In this document: piece after piece, positions 1 through 9,872 of the stretch
How positions within the stretch are numbered: position 1 is the first letter of the stretch
Layout of the letters: each line of letters starts with the position of its first letter
Assembly: GCF_013624435.2 (NCBI RefSeq)
Contig: NZ_CP061768.1
Span: 1,828,001 to 1,892,000 of the forward strand
Length of the DNA: 64,000 nucleotides
Origin: Nocardioides campestrisoli
GTDB lineage: Bacteria > Actinomycetota > Actinomycetes > Propionibacteriales > Nocardioidaceae
Reading direction: 5' to 3'
Position numbers and translations under genes: made by a program
Notes under the pieces: model-generated
What the model saw: only the letters and a program-made list of their open reading frames with translations
What the model was told of the DNA's origin: nothing
Databases searched by the model: none

Positions 1-416
1 AGCAGGGCGGGGTCCGGGGCGCCGTACTCGGCCGGGTCGACGTCGGACCAGCCTGGAGTCAGCGGGATCTGCGCCCAGACGGTCCCGTCGACCGCGACCA
101 CGGGCACGGTGAAGTCGTTGCCGGCGAGCCGGACCCGGAGGTCGCCCTCGAAGGCCGGCGCGTCGGTGGCGACGCCCTCGGCGCTGGTGATCCCGGTGAC
201 CCCGTCGGGCAGGTCGTCGGTGGCCAGGCGCAGCTGGAGGCCGGAGGTCTCCAGCAGGGTGTCGCTCGCCTGGGCGAGCACCTCCTCGACGTCCTGGTCG
301 GACAGGTCGTCCTCGGAGCTGCAGCCGGTCAGGACGCCGAGCCCCAGCAGGGCGGCACCCAGCCCCTTGGCGAGCTGGGCGCGGCGCGTCGTGGAGGTGG
401 GGGCAGGGGTCGGCAT
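1..416 (-). CDS. LppX/LprAFG-family lipoprotein, C-terminus cut off by the window edge
   Basis: Only the first 138 codons are inside the window. The N-terminus has a positively charged stretch, a hydrophobic core and a lipobox ending LTGC, followed by SSEDDLS, so the mature protein should be lipidated and anchored to the outer face of the membrane. The next part (GLQLRLATDDLPDGVTGI, then VPVVAVDGTVWAQIPL) matches the LppX_LprAFG family, whose mycobacterial members carry lipids or glycolipids across the envelope. In mycobacteria lprG is paired with an MFS pump; the partner, if any, would lie beyond the window edge. The ATG at 416 is the only start that gives a proper signal peptide; it has no convincing ribosome site. 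The gene is co-oriented with parC. Confidence 0.85.
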   Translation of the reverse strand, partial: MPTPAPTSTTRRAQLAKGLGAALLGLGVLTGCSSEDDLSDQDVEEVLAQASDTLLETSGLQLRLATDDLPDGVTGITSAEGVATDAPAFEGDLRVRLAGNDFTVPVVAVDGTVWAQIPLTPGWSDVDPAEYGAPDPAL

Positions 417-447
417 GCGGTCAGGGTGGCACACGGCCGAAGCGCGC

Positions 448-2919
448 TCAGGCATCGGCGCCCACTCCCGGCTGCCGGGCCACCGGGGCGGCCACGGCGA
501 CCACCGGGATGCTCCCGGGCGTCCCGGAGCCGTCGCGTCGGCCGTCGGCCGGGGGCAGCTCCACCGGAGCTCCGCTGGCGGCGGCGGCCCGGGCGGGAGC
601 GGGGCCGGCCCAGGCGAGGACCAGGGCGTCCTCGCCCCTCAGGAACCGGTGGCAGCGCACCCCGCCGGTCGCCCGGCCCTTGGCCGGGTACTCGGTGAAC
701 GGGGTGACCTTGACCGAGCCGGGCTCGGTGCCCGGGAGCGCGGTCGAGGAGCCGGAGGCGGTGACCACCACCGCGTCCTCGCCCTCGAGCGCGCCGAACC
801 ACACGACCTCCGCCCCGGCGTTCAGCCGGATGCCCGCGATCCCGCCGCCGGCCCGTCCCTGGGGTCGGACCCCGTCGGCGCCGAAGTGCAGCAGCTGGGC
901 GTCGGAGGTGATGAAGCACAGCTCCTCGGTGCCGGTGGCGAGCTGCAGGGCGCCGACCACCTCGTCGCCGTCCTTGAGGGAGATGACCTCCCACTCGTCG
1001 CGGTTGAGGACCTCGGGGTTGACCCGCTTCACCACTCCGTGCCGGGTGCCCAGGGCGAGCCCGGGACCGTCGTCGGTCAGGGTGGTGAGCGCGAGCGGGC
1101 GCTCGTCGGCCTCGAGCTGGAGCACCTCGGCGAGCGGGAGCCCGCCCTGCAGGTTGGGGTCGTTGGCCGAGGGCGGCAGGACCGGCATGTCCAGCACCTG
1201 GGTCCGCAGCACGCGCCCCCGCGAGGTCAGCACCCCGATCTCACCGCGCGCGGTGGTGCGCACGGCGGAGACCACCGCGTCGTGGTTGGCCCGGCCGCCG
1301 CCCTGCCCCGGGATCTCGGCGTCCTGCGAGCGGGCCAGCAGGCCGCTGGAGGAGAGGAAGGCGAAGCACGGGTCGTCGGGGATCTCCACCGAGGCGCTCG
1401 CGGCGCTCACCGACGTACCGGCGGAGGCCAGCAGCACCGTCCGTCGGGGGGTGCCGAAGGTCTTGGCGACCTCGGCCAGCTCGTCGGAGACCACCTCGCG
1501 CAGGCGCTGCTCGTCGTTGAGGATCGCGTCCAGCGCCTCGATCTGCTCCTGCAGCTCGGTCTTCTCCTTGTCGAGCTCGAGCGTGGAGAACTTCGTGAGC
1601 CGGCGCAGCGGCATGTCCAGGATGTACTCGGCCTGGATGGTGGTGAGGTCGAAGACCGACATCAGCCGCTCCTTGGCCGCGGCGGCGTTGTCGCTGGTGC
1701 GGATCAGCTGGATCACCTCGTCGATGTCGAGGATGGCCAGCAGCAGGCCCTCCACCAGGTGCAGCCGGTCGGCGGCCTTGCCGCGCCGGTAGGCCGACCG
1801 TCGGCGGACGACGTCGAGCCGGTGGGCCAGGTAGACCTCGAGCATCTCCTTGAGCCCCAGCGTGCGGGGCTGGCCGTCGACCAGGGCGACGGCGTTGATG
1901 CCGAAGGACTCCTCCAGGGGGGTGAGCTTGTAGAGCTGCTCGAGCAGGGCCTCGGGGACGAAGCCGTTCTTGACCTCGATCACCAGCCGCAGCCCGTTGG
2001 TCCGGTCGGTGAGGTCCTTGATGTCGGAGATGCCCTGGATCTTCTTGGACTGGACCAGGACCTTGATCCGCTCCACGACCCGCTCGGTGCCGACGCCGTA
2101 GGGCATCTCGGTGACCACGATCCCCTTCCTGCGCGGGGTGACCGACTCGATCCGGGCGGTGGCCCGCATCTTGAAGCTCCCGCGCCCGGTGGCGTAGGCG
2201 TCGCGCACCCCGTCGAGCCCGACGATCTTGCCGCCGGTGGGCAGGTCGGGGCCCGGGATGAAGCGCATCAGGTCGTCCAGGTCGGCCTTGGGCTTCTTGA
2301 TCAGGTGCCGCAGCGCCTGCACCACCTCGACCAGGTTGTGCGGGGCGATGTTGGTGGCCATGCCGACGGCGATGCCCGTGGCCCCGTTGACCAGCAGGTG
2401 CGGGATCGCCGCGGGCAGCACCGACGGCTCCAGCTCGCGGGAGTCGTAGTTGGGCTTGAAGTCGACGGTGTCCTCGTCGAGGGAGCCGGTCATCGCGACC
2501 GCGGCCGGGGCCATGCGGCACTCGGTGTAGCGCATGGCGGCGGGGGAGTCGTCGGGCGAGCCGAAGTTGCCGTGCCCGTCGACCATCGGCAGCCGCATCG
2601 ACCACGGCTGGGCCTGCCGCACCAGCGCGTCGTAGATGGCGCTGTCACCGTGCGGGTGCAGCTTGCCCATGACCTCGCCGACCACCCGGGCGCTCTTCAC
2701 GTGCCCCCGGTCGGGGCGCAGGGACATGTCGTCCATCGTGTAGAGGATCCGCCGCTGCACGGGCTTGAGGCCGTCCCGGGCGTCGGGCAGCGCGCGGGAG
2801 TAGATCACCGAGTAGGCGTACTCCAGGAACGAGGTCTTGATCTCGTCGCCGACGTCGATGTCGAGGATGTGCTCCTCGAAGTCGTCGGGAAGTGGGGACT
2901 TGGTGCCACGGCGTGCCAT
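448..2919 (-). CDS. parC: DNA topoisomerase IV subunit A (ParC-type)
   Basis: This is the A subunit of a type IIA topoisomerase, which cuts and religates DNA; as topoisomerase IV it decatenates daughter chromosomes with ParE. The breakage-reunion domain is complete: [19 protein letters not shown] near the start, then HPHGDSAIY and the catalytic Tyr131 in AMRYTECRM. The C-terminal half forms the DNA-wrapping beta-pinwheel, but no GyrA box (QRRGGKG) is visible, which favours ParC over GyrA. Length is 823 residues. An open frame begins upstream at 2964, but the ATG at 2919 has a GGGAG ribosome site and the conserved N-terminus MARRGTKSP. It is divergent from the GNAT fusion at 2997, and the same neighbours (thymidine kinase, sepH) surround parC in Streptomyces. 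ParE is not in the window. Confidence 0.93.
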   Translation of the reverse strand: MARRGTKSPLPDDFEEHILDIDVGDEIKTSFLEYAYSVIYSRALPDARDGLKPVQRRILYTMDDMSLRPDRGHVKSARVVGEVMGKLHPHGDSAIYDALVRQAQPWSMRLPMVDGHGNFGSPDDSPAAMRYTECRMAPAAVAMTGSLDEDTVDFKPNYDSRELEPSVLPAAIPHLLVNGATGIAVGMATNIAPHNLVEVVQALRHLIKKPKADLDDLMRFIPGPDLPTGGKIVGLDGVRDAYATGRGSFKMRATARIESVTPRRKGIVVTEMPYGVGTERVVERIKVLVQSKKIQGISDIKDLTDRTNGLRLVIEVKNGFVPEALLEQLYKLTPLEESFGINAVALVDGQPRTLGLKEMLEVYLAHRLDVVRRRSAYRRGKAADRLHLVEGLLLAILDIDEVIQLIRTSDNAAAAKERLMSVFDLTTIQAEYILDMPLRRLTKFSTLELDKEKTELQEQIEALDAILNDEQRLREVVSDELAEVAKTFGTPRRTVLLASAGTSVSAASASVEIPDDPCFAFLSSSGLLARSQDAEIPGQGGGRANHDAVVSAVRTTARGEIGVLTSRGRVLRTQVLDMPVLPPSANDPNLQGGLPLAEVLQLEADERPLALTTLTDDGPGLALGTRHGVVKRVNPEVLNRDEWEVISLKDGDEVVGALQLATGTEELCFITSDAQLLHFGADGVRPQGRAGGGIAGIRLNAGAEVVWFGALEGEDAVVVTASGSSTALPGTEPGSVKVTPFTEYPAKGRATGGVRCHRFLRGEDALVLAWAGPAPARAAAASGAPVELPPADGRRDGSGTPGSIPVVAVAAPVARQPGVGADA

Positions 2920-2984
2920 GGCGGCATTCTCCCGCCAGGGTCCCGGCTCGCGACGGGAGGGCACGCCGATCTGCCCCGACCGGT

Positions 2985-2990
2985 TAGATT
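2985..2990 (+). promoter_or_regulatory. Leaderless -10 box TAGATT
   Basis: TAGATT lies six bases before the GTG at 2997 with no ribosome site between them, so transcription should begin at or next to the start codon. Confidence 0.5.
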
Positions 2991-2996
2991 CTGCGT

Positions 2997-5705
2997 GTGA
3001 CCGACGAGCAGCCCGTAGCCACCACGCACGAGCCCCCTCACCACTGGGAGGCCGACGTGCTGCTGCGGGACGGGCGGACCGCGCACATCCGGCCGATCCG
3101 CGCCAGCGACGCCGACCTGCTGGTGGAGTTCTACAGCCGGGTCTCGGACGAGTCGAAGTACTACCGGTTCTTCGCGCCCATGCCGAAGCTCTCGGACCGC
3201 GACGTGGCGCGCTTCACCCAGGTGGACTACCGCGACCGGGTCGCCTTCGTGCTCCTGGTGGGCGGCCAGATGATCGCGGTCGGCCGCTACGACTCGGTGA
3301 CCCCCGGTGAGGCGGAGGTGGCCTTCCTGGTGGAGGACAAGCACCAGGGCCGGGGCATCGGCCAGCTGCTGCTGGAGCACCTGGCCCAGGCCGGCCGCGA
3401 GTGCGGGATCGAGCGGTTCGTGGCCGAGGTGCTGCCCGACAACCACCCGATGATCCGCACCTTCAAGGACGCCGGCTACCAGGTGGCCAGCCAGTACGAC
3501 GACGGCGTGGTCAGCCTCGAGTTCTCGATCGACCCGACCGACACCGCCATCGGGGTGATGGAGCAGCGTGAGCACCGCGCCGAGTCCGCCTCCATCGAGA
3601 AGTTCTTCAACCCGCGCTCGATCGCGGTCATCGGTGCCAGTCGTCGCCAGGAGACGATCGGTCAGGCGCTGGTCCGCAACCTGGTCCTGGGCGACTTCAC
3701 CGGGCGGGTCTACGCGGTCAACCCGACCGCGGACGCCGTCTCCGGACTGCCGACGTACAAGTCGGTCACCGAGATCCCCGACGACGTGGACGTCGCGATC
3801 GTGGCGGTCCCCGCCGAAGCCGTGCAGGACGTCGTCCTGGACTGCGCCGCCAAGGGCGTGCACGGGCTGGTGGTGATCTCCTCGGGCTTCGCCGAGACCG
3901 GCGAGGAAGGGCGGATCCGGCAGCGGCAGCTGGTGGGGCTCTCGCGCTCCTACGGCCTGCGGCTGATCGGCCCCAACTGCCTGGGCGTGATCAACACCGC
4001 CCCGGAGGTCTCCCTCAACGCCTCGCTCTCCTCGGTGATGCCGCCGCGCGGCCGCGCCGGGTTCTTCTGCCAGTCCGGAGCGCTGGGCTCGGCGATCCTG
4101 GAGAAGGTCAACAACCGGGGCCTGGGGCTGACCACCTTCGTCAGCGCCGGCAACCGCGCCGACGTCTCGGGCAACGACCTGCTCCAGTACTGGGAGGAGG
4201 ACGAGTCCACCGAGGTGGTCCTGCTCTACCTGGAGTCGATCGGAAACCCCCGCAAGTTCTCCCGGATCGCGCGCCGGGTCTCCCGGCGCAAGCCGATCAT
4301 CGCGGTCCGCTCCGGCCGCACCACCCAGGGTGTGCCGATGGGGCACGCGGTCCGGCGGATCGCCGCGCCCTCGCAGTCGGTCGACGCGATGTTCCGGCAG
4401 GCGGGCGTGATCCAGGTCGACGCCCTGGAGGAGATGTTCGACGTCGCCCAGCTGCTGGCCCACCAGCCGTTGCCGCGAGGTCGCCGGGTCGCGGTCGTGG
4501 GCAACTCCGACGCGCTGGGGCTGCTGGCCGCCGACGCGGCCGCGGGCGCCGGCCTGGTGGTCAACAAGCAGGTCGCCCTGGGCGCCGAGGCCGGGGCCGA
4601 GGACTTCGAGGACGCGCTGGACGCGGCCATCGACGACCCCGACGTCGACGCCGTCGCCGCGATCTACATCCCGCCGCTCAACGTCTCCGGCGAGGACGTG
4701 GCCAACGTGCTGGCCGCCATCGGGGAGCAGTCGGACAAGCCCCTGGTCACCACCTTCCTGGGAGCCGAGGGCGTGCCCGAGCTGCTGCGCGTGCCCGACG
4801 CCGCCGGCTCCACCGCCGGTCGCGGCTCGGTCCCCTCCTACCCGGCCGTGGAGGCCGCGGTCCGGGCGCTGGCCCGGGTGGTGGAGTACGCGATGTGGCT
4901 GCGCAGCCCCGACACCCCGCCCTCGGACGCCGAGCTGGTCGACCGGCCGGCTGCGAAGAAGCTGGTCAGCCAGCTGCTGATCAAGCACCCCGACGGCCAC
5001 GACCTCGGGGACGAGGACCTGCACACCCTGCTGGGGGCGTACGGCATCGACCTGTGGCGCACCTACCCGGTCGCGGACCTGCCGGAGGCGCTCGAGGCGG
5101 GGGAGGAGCTCGGCTGGGACGTCGTGCTCAAGGCGACCGCGGTGCACCTGCGGGACCGGCCGGACCTGGCCCACGTGTGGCGCAACATCGACTCCGCCGC
5201 GGAGATGGAGGACGCCTGGCACACGCTCCGGGAGGTGATCAGCGACCCGGGGTCGGCCGGCTTCGTGGTTCAGCGCAACGCCCCGCCCGGCGTGCCGGTG
5301 GCCGTCGCCAGCATCGAGGACCCGCTCTTCGGGCCCGTGGTCTCCTTCGGGATCGGCGGCCCGATGACCGAGCTCCTGCAGGACCGGGCCTTCCGGATCC
5401 CGCCGCTGGCCGAGCACGACGCCCAGGACATGGTCCGGGAGATCAAGGCCTCGCCGCTCCTCTTCGGCTACCGCGGCAGCGAGATCGTGGACGTCGAGGA
5501 GGTCGAGCGGATCGTGCGCCGGGTGGCCCAGCTGCAGCACGACCTCCCGCAGGTGCGCTCGCTGTCGCTGCCCCTGGTGCTCGCCGGCCGGGACGGCTGC
5601 TCGGTGCTGGGCGCGTCCTGCCGGATCGAGCCGGTCGCGGACCCGCGGTCGGACTGGTTCGTGCGCCGGCTCTCGATGATGCCCGGAGACACCCTGCCGG
5701 ACTGA
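2997..5705 (+). CDS. GNAT acetyltransferase fused to an NDP-forming acyl-CoA synthetase-like protein
   Basis: The protein has 902 residues. A GNAT domain (about residues 20-175, with the acetyl-CoA loop at [16 protein letters not shown]) is followed by a CoA-binding Rossmann domain ([13 protein letters not shown]), a succinyl-CoA-ligase-like domain and an ATP-grasp region. This layout is that of protein lysine acetyltransferases of the Pat/AcuA-like group with the GNAT domain first, as in Streptomyces PatA; such enzymes acetylate and silence acetyl-CoA synthetase. The segment that carries the phospho-histidine in active NDP-forming synthetases reads [12 protein letters not shown] here, with a histidine at 450 but without the usual SHTG, so the synthetase half may only sense acyl-CoA. 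Transcription appears leaderless. Some relatives are annotated simply as acetate-CoA ligase; substrate is not determinable from sequence. Confidence 0.88.
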   Translation: MTDEQPVATTHEPPHHWEADVLLRDGRTAHIRPIRASDADLLVEFYSRVSDESKYYRFFAPMPKLSDRDVARFTQVDYRDRVAFVLLVGGQMIAVGRYDSVTPGEAEVAFLVEDKHQGRGIGQLLLEHLAQAGRECGIERFVAEVLPDNHPMIRTFKDAGYQVASQYDDGVVSLEFSIDPTDTAIGVMEQREHRAESASIEKFFNPRSIAVIGASRRQETIGQALVRNLVLGDFTGRVYAVNPTADAVSGLPTYKSVTEIPDDVDVAIVAVPAEAVQDVVLDCAAKGVHGLVVISSGFAETGEEGRIRQRQLVGLSRSYGLRLIGPNCLGVINTAPEVSLNASLSSVMPPRGRAGFFCQSGALGSAILEKVNNRGLGLTTFVSAGNRADVSGNDLLQYWEEDESTEVVLLYLESIGNPRKFSRIARRVSRRKPIIAVRSGRTTQGVPMGHAVRRIAAPSQSVDAMFRQAGVIQVDALEEMFDVAQLLAHQPLPRGRRVAVVGNSDALGLLAADAAAGAGLVVNKQVALGAEAGAEDFEDALDAAIDDPDVDAVAAIYIPPLNVSGEDVANVLAAIGEQSDKPLVTTFLGAEGVPELLRVPDAAGSTAGRGSVPSYPAVEAAVRALARVVEYAMWLRSPDTPPSDAELVDRPAAKKLVSQLLIKHPDGHDLGDEDLHTLLGAYGIDLWRTYPVADLPEALEAGEELGWDVVLKATAVHLRDRPDLAHVWRNIDSAAEMEDAWHTLREVISDPGSAGFVVQRNAPPGVPVAVASIEDPLFGPVVSFGIGGPMTELLQDRAFRIPPLAEHDAQDMVREIKASPLLFGYRGSEIVDVEEVERIVRRVAQLQHDLPQVRSLSLPLVLAGRDGCSVLGASCRIEPVADPRSDWFVRRLSMMPGDTLPD

Positions 5706-5718
5706 GTCCGGCGCCCAC

Positions 5719-5724
5719 TAGGAT
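5719..5724 (+). promoter_or_regulatory. Leaderless -10 box TAGGAT
   Basis: TAGGAT sits six bases upstream of the sulfotransferase GTG at 5731. It lies in the 25-base gap after the GNAT fusion, so the gene probably has its own start of transcription. Confidence 0.5.
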
Positions 5725-5730
5725 CGCCGC

Positions 5731-6354
5731 GTGCTGGTCTGCGACGCTCACCGCTTCCTCTTCGTGCACGTGCAGAAGACCGGCGGTGTCAGCGTGGAGC
5801 ACCTGCTGCGTCCGCAGCTGCCCGAGGTCCGCACCCTCGACGGGTTGAGCCGGCACGCCCGGCTCGACCGGATCCTGCGCGCCGAGCCGGGCCTGGCCGA
5901 CTACTGGACCGTCGGGTTCGTGCGCAACCCGTGGGCCCGGCTGCTCTCCTGGTACGGGATGGTGCAGCGCTTCCGCAGGCTGGCCGACAAGGGATCGCCG
6001 AAGGCGCAGGGGTTCCTCACCGGCGGAGGGTTCATGGCCGGGGTGGCCCGGAACTACCCGGACTTCGAGGCCTTCGTGCTCAAGGGCCCCGACGACTGGA
6101 AGCGGCTGCGCACCCCCCAGGTCGCCTACCTGCGTACGCCCACCCGGCAGGCGGACTTCGTCGGCCGGACGGAGAGCTTCGACGACGACGTACGCCGGGT
6201 GATGCTGCACCTGGGCCTGGACGCGCCCGCGGCCATCCCGCGCAACAACGCCGCCCCGCCGCGGGACTACCGCACCGAGTTCACCCCGCTGATGCGCGAC
6301 CGGGTCGCGGAGGTCTTCGCGGACGACCTCGAGGCGTTCGGGTATGTCTTCTGA
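5731..6354 (+). CDS. Sulfotransferase family protein
   Basis: This 207-residue protein looks like a compact PAPS-dependent sulfotransferase of the Sulfotransfer_2 (carbohydrate) type. The 5'-phosphosulfate loop is FLFVHVQKTGGVSVEHLL at about residues 10-27, and the 3'-phosphate motif is VGFVRNPWARLLSWY at about 62-76; a later segment (FVGRTESFDDDVRRVM) is also typical. No signal peptide or membrane segment is visible, so it should act in the cytosol or at the inner membrane face on a sugar or lipid acceptor that cannot be named. It sits between otherwise widely conserved genes, which suggests a lineage-specific insertion, though its base composition is like its neighbours. Confidence 0.8.
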   Translation: MLVCDAHRFLFVHVQKTGGVSVEHLLRPQLPEVRTLDGLSRHARLDRILRAEPGLADYWTVGFVRNPWARLLSWYGMVQRFRRLADKGSPKAQGFLTGGGFMAGVARNYPDFEAFVLKGPDDWKRLRTPQVAYLRTPTRQADFVGRTESFDDDVRRVMLHLGLDAPAAIPRNNAAPPRDYRTEFTPLMRDRVAEVFADDLEAFGYVF

Positions 6355-6376
6355 GCGGCATGACAGACTGCCTCCC

Positions 6377-6976
6377 ATGCGGAGCAGGACCCCTGGTCAC
6401 ACCACGGACGAGAAGGACCACGGTCGCCGGTTGCGGCAGGCGATCGAGCGGACCGGCTACTACCCGGAGGTGGTCAGCGACGGCGTCTTCGCCGCCCTCG
6501 GCGGCGAGCGGGTCTCGGCCTTCTACGTCCACCACGAGCCGACCTTCGAGCGCGACGAGGTGCGCCGCCATCTCACCGTGGTGGTGCTGACCCCCACGAG
6601 GCTGCTGCTGGCGCACACCGACGAGCACCCCGGCGACGACCTGCTCCCGGAGCCGCACACCTCGACGTCCACCGAGGCGATCACGCTCTCCTCGATCCGT
6701 TCGGTGGTCGTCACCCGAATGGTCACCAACCCCAGCTCCGGGCCCGCCCCGGCGGCCGAGGCGGTGCTCACCATCGGGTGGGGCGGGGTCTCCCGGATCG
6801 ACCTGGAGCCCGCCAGCTGCGCCGACCCCCAGTGCGACGCCGACCACGGCTACACCGGGGTGCTGGCCGGCGACGACTTCTCCCTGCGGGTCTCCGCGGC
6901 CGCCGAGGGCCGGGACGCGGTCACCGGGCTGCTGGAGTTCGCCGAGGAGCTCTCCGCGCGGACCCGGGGCGCATGA
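6377..6976 (+). CDS. DUF5998 family protein
   Basis: This conserved actinobacterial protein of unknown function has about 199 residues. It opens with TPGHTTDEKDHGRRLRQAIERTGYYPEVV, then has a mixed alpha/beta body with a short cysteine motif (CADPQCDADHGYTG) near residue 150. It is soluble, with no signal peptide. The ATG at 6377 has CAGACT, close to a -10 box, seven bases upstream; an in-frame ATG at 6344 overlapping the sulfotransferase is also possible and has a weak GAGG. Its stop overlaps the start of the next gene (ATGA), so the two are probably translated together. In Streptomyces the same pair lies between parC and thymidine kinase. Confidence 0.8.
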   Translation: MRSRTPGHTTDEKDHGRRLRQAIERTGYYPEVVSDGVFAALGGERVSAFYVHHEPTFERDEVRRHLTVVVLTPTRLLLAHTDEHPGDDLLPEPHTSTSTEAITLSSIRSVVVTRMVTNPSSGPAPAAEAVLTIGWGGVSRIDLEPASCADPQCDADHGYTGVLAGDDFSLRVSAAAEGRDAVTGLLEFAEELSARTRGA

Positions 6977-8109
6977 CGCCCGAGGGGTTCCTCGCTCCCG
7001 AGTACGGCTCGCGCACGCTCAGCGACGTGGTGCCCGCGGTCGCCAGGTCCCTGGGCGCGCCCCTGGGCGGTTCCCCGGGCGAGGGCGGCGTCGCGCTGGT
7101 CCTGCCGCCCGCCCCGGCGTACGTCGTCTTCCTGGTCGACGGTCTCGGCGCGGAGCTGCTCCGGCGCTACGAGCACGCGGCGCCCTTCCTCGCCTCGCTC
7201 GTCGGCCGTGACTCCGTCGGATCGGCGACCGTGCCCTCCACCACGGCCACCAGCCTCACCTCGTTCGGCACCGGCCTGCCGCCCGGTGCGCACGGCCTGG
7301 TCGGCTACACCTCGCGGATCCCGGGGACCGACCGACTTCTCAACGGCCTCACCTGGGACTCCGGGGTCGACCCGCGGGAGTGGCAGCCCCACCCCACCGC
7401 GTTCGCCCGGATGAGCGCCGCCGGAGTCTCGGTGACCGTGGTGAACAAGCGCGACTTCGTCACCAGCGGCCTGACCCAGGCCGCCCACCGGGGCGCCGAG
7501 TACGTCGGCGCCGACCGGGTGGGAGAGCGGATCGCCGCGGTCCAGGCCGCGTCGGCGGTCCGACCCTCGCTCACCTACGTCTACGACGCCGACCTGGACT
7601 GGACCGGCCACAAGTTCGGGGTGGCCTCGACCCAGTGGCTCCAGCAGCTGGCGATGGTCGACGCCGAGGCGGAGCAGATGCGCGAGGCCCTGCCGGGACA
7701 CGTGCGGATGCTGGTGATCGCCGACCACGGGATGGTCGACAGCCCGCCGGCGTCGCGGATCGACCTGGACGACCGCCTGGAGCTCCGCTCGGGGGTGACC
7801 CTGCTCGGCGGCGAGGCACGGTTCCGGCACGTCTACTGCGCCCGCGGGGCGGTGGAGGACGTCGCTGCCACCTGGCGGGAGGTCCTGGGGGATCGTGCGC
7901 AGGTGCTGACCCGCGACGAGGTGGTCGCGTCGGGCTGGCTGGGGGCGATCCAGCCGTCCGTGCTACCGCGGATCGGCGACGTCGTAGCCGCCTGCCGAGG
8001 GGACGCCGCGATCATCTCCACTGCCGACTTCCCGTACGAGAACCAGATGGTCGGGCTGCACGGCTCCCTGACCCCCGACGAGATGCGGATCCCGCTGCTG
8101 CTGGTCTGA
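6973..8109 (+). CDS. Alkaline phosphatase superfamily (nucleotide pyrophosphatase/phosphodiesterase-like) protein
   Basis: The 378-residue protein has the metal-site motifs of the type I phosphodiesterase/nucleotide pyrophosphatase family: YVVFLVDGLGAELL (first Asp), PSTTATSLTSFGTG (catalytic Thr), YVYDADLDWTGHKFG (Asp and His), IADHGMVD (Asp-His) and MVGLHGS (last His). This should give a two-zinc enzyme that hydrolyses phosphodiesters or phosphomonoesters. No clear signal peptide is seen, so it is probably cytosolic. The frame remains open upstream to 6778, but the ATG at 6973 overlaps the DUF5998 stop and gives the usual family length. It faces the DHA2 transporter gene tail to tail with a 21-base gap. 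Confidence 0.88.
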   Translation: MTPEGFLAPEYGSRTLSDVVPAVARSLGAPLGGSPGEGGVALVLPPAPAYVVFLVDGLGAELLRRYEHAAPFLASLVGRDSVGSATVPSTTATSLTSFGTGLPPGAHGLVGYTSRIPGTDRLLNGLTWDSGVDPREWQPHPTAFARMSAAGVSVTVVNKRDFVTSGLTQAAHRGAEYVGADRVGERIAAVQAASAVRPSLTYVYDADLDWTGHKFGVASTQWLQQLAMVDAEAEQMREALPGHVRMLVIADHGMVDSPPASRIDLDDRLELRSGVTLLGGEARFRHVYCARGAVEDVAATWREVLGDRAQVLTRDEVVASGWLGAIQPSVLPRIGDVVAACRGDAAIISTADFPYENQMVGLHGSLTPDEMRIPLLLV

Positions 8110-8130
8110 GGGCTGGGCGTGCCGCCGCGC

Positions 8131-9687
8131 TCAGCTCGGTGGCGGCGACTGGTCCTGGCCCGCCTCCTGAGCAGGCGCACCGGACCGGCCGGCCTTGCCG
8201 CGTTCGCCACGCTTGAGGCGGGGCAGGAAGAACGCGGGGACCAGGATCAGCGCGGTCAGCGCGAAGGCGACCCAGAAGGCCGAGCCGTAGGCGTCCGCGA
8301 GCTCGGGCCCGACGACCTGGCGCGCCCGCGGCGACAGCGAGCTGATCTTGTCGGCGCCGCCGCCCTGGCTGCTGACGCCTTCTGCGCCCATGCGGTCGGC
8401 GAACTGCCGCGTGAGCACCGTGACCAGCAGGGCGCTGCCCAGCGAGGCGCCGACCTGCTGGATCGCCGAGAGCGTGGGCGAGGCCCGGGAGACGCGGTCC
8501 TTGCTCAGGTGCTGGTAGGCCGAGGAGATGGTCGGCATCATGATCGCCCCCAGACCCATGCCGCGGACGAAGAGTGCGCAGCTGAGCCAGACGTAGGAGG
8601 TGTCGATGTCGAGCTGGGTGAACGGCAGGGTCCCGAGCATGGCCAGCGCCACGCCCACCGGCACGACGTACCCGGCGCCGAGGCGGTCGGTGAGCCGCCC
8701 GGCGACGACCATCGAGATGATCGCACCGAGCCCCTGCGGGACCAGGAGCAGGCCGGCGTCCAGGGCGCCCTCGCCGCGCACCGTCTGGTAGTAGAGGGGC
8801 AGCAGGAGCATGCCGCCGAACAGCCCGATGGCGGTCAGGAAGAGCGCGAGCGCCCCGCTGGCGAAGAGCCGGTCGCCGAGCAGCCGCACGTCGATGATCG
8901 AGCGGGCTCCGGCGGCCAGGCTGTGCCAGGTGTAGAGGCCCAGGCCGACCACTCCGCCGGCGAGCGGCCAGAGCACCGTGGGCTCCCCGAAGCCGCCCTT
9001 GGAGCTCGCCTCGGAGAGCCCGTAGAGCAGGCTGGCGAGGCTCAGGGACAGCAGGGCCAGCCCCAGCGTGTCGAGCCGTCCCGGGTCGTAGAGATCGCGC
9101 TCGCCCGGCAGACGCCACAGGGCGAGCGCCACGGCGAGCACGCCGACCGGCACGTTGACCAGGAAGATCCAGTGCCAGCTGCCGTACTCCACGAGCAGTC
9201 CACCGAGCACGGGTCCCAGGATCGGCCCGATCAGCATCGGGACCCCCAGGATCGTCATCGCCCGTCCCATGTTGGCCGGTCCCGCCGCCCGCGCGAGCAT
9301 CGCCTGACCGGCCGGCAGCAGCATGCCCCCGCCGAGCCCTTGGAGGATGCGGAAGGCGATGAGCGACTCGATCGACCACGCCGTGGCGCAGAGCGCGGAG
9401 CCCAACGCGAACAGCGTCACCGCGGTCACCCAGGTCCGCTTGGAGCCGAAGCGGTCCATCGCCCAGCCGGTGATCGGGATGACGATGGCGACGGACAGCA
9501 GGTAGCCGGTGACCACCCACTGGGTGTCGGGGAGGGAGGCGTCCAGGTCCCGGCTCAGCGAGTCGAGGGCGACGTTGACGATGGTGCTGTCCAGCACCGG
9601 CATGAGCATGCCGGCGATGAGCACGCCCCCGATCTCGATCACCCGACGGTCGAGCTTCTGCGGCTCCTCGGTCGTGCCTGCGGTCAT
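8131..9687 (-). CDS. MFS transporter, DHA2 (EmrB/QacA) drug-efflux family
   Basis: This is a 518-residue multi-pass membrane protein with about 14 predicted helices. The loop motif GWAMDRFGSKR after helix 2 (motif A) and GPILGPVLGGLL in helix 5 (motif C, the antiporter motif) place it in the proton-driven DHA2 export family; the DSTIVNVAL signature in helix 1 is also typical. A likely role is export of drugs or lipophilic compounds. The ATG at 9687 has a GGGAG ribosome site. The C-terminal tail after helix 14 is short, charged and low in complexity. No regulator of the TetR or MarR type is adjacent. Substrate is unknown. Confidence 0.9.
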   Translation of the reverse strand: MTAGTTEEPQKLDRRVIEIGGVLIAGMLMPVLDSTIVNVALDSLSRDLDASLPDTQWVVTGYLLSVAIVIPITGWAMDRFGSKRTWVTAVTLFALGSALCATAWSIESLIAFRILQGLGGGMLLPAGQAMLARAAGPANMGRAMTILGVPMLIGPILGPVLGGLLVEYGSWHWIFLVNVPVGVLAVALALWRLPGERDLYDPGRLDTLGLALLSLSLASLLYGLSEASSKGGFGEPTVLWPLAGGVVGLGLYTWHSLAAGARSIIDVRLLGDRLFASGALALFLTAIGLFGGMLLLPLYYQTVRGEGALDAGLLLVPQGLGAIISMVVAGRLTDRLGAGYVVPVGVALAMLGTLPFTQLDIDTSYVWLSCALFVRGMGLGAIMMPTISSAYQHLSKDRVSRASPTLSAIQQVGASLGSALLVTVLTRQFADRMGAEGVSSQGGGADKISSLSPRARQVVGPELADAYGSAFWVAFALTALILVPAFFLPRLKRGERGKAGRSGAPAQEAGQDQSPPPS

Positions 9688-9754
9688 CGACTGCTCCCGC
9701 GCTCAGGCGGGCGACGGGCCGGGCTCGCCTCCCACGTCGGACTGGTCTCCCTGG

Positions 9755-9784
9755 AACGTAGGCGTGCCCCAGCCGAGCGGATAA
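9755..9784 (-). promoter_or_regulatory. Possible promoter of the DHA2 transporter
   Basis: Read on the minus strand, TTATCC and TACGTT are 18 bases apart, about 68 bases before the ATG at 9687. The rest of the 185-base gap up to the thymidine kinase stop shows nothing else I recognise. Confidence 0.3.
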
Positions 9785-9872
9785 GGCCGGAGGTCCCGGG
9801 CTGCTCGGGCCCGAGTCCTCCTGCCGGGCCGCGCCCGACGCCGGGAGCCGGCCGCGTGCGGGTGGGGGGCGA

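Noticed and set aside
109..3000. Very long open frame on the plus strand opposite parC, and many similar long frames opposite other genes
   Set aside because: The translated composition is dominated by Arg, Gly, Pro and Ala without any domain, as expected for shadow frames in DNA above 70% GC; the opposite strand carries a complete parC.
1..9687. LprG-P55-like lipoprotein and efflux pump pair
   Set aside because: The lipoprotein (1-416) and the DHA2 pump (8131-9687) are 7.7 kb apart and not in one operon; the real partner of the lipoprotein, if any, would be outside the window.
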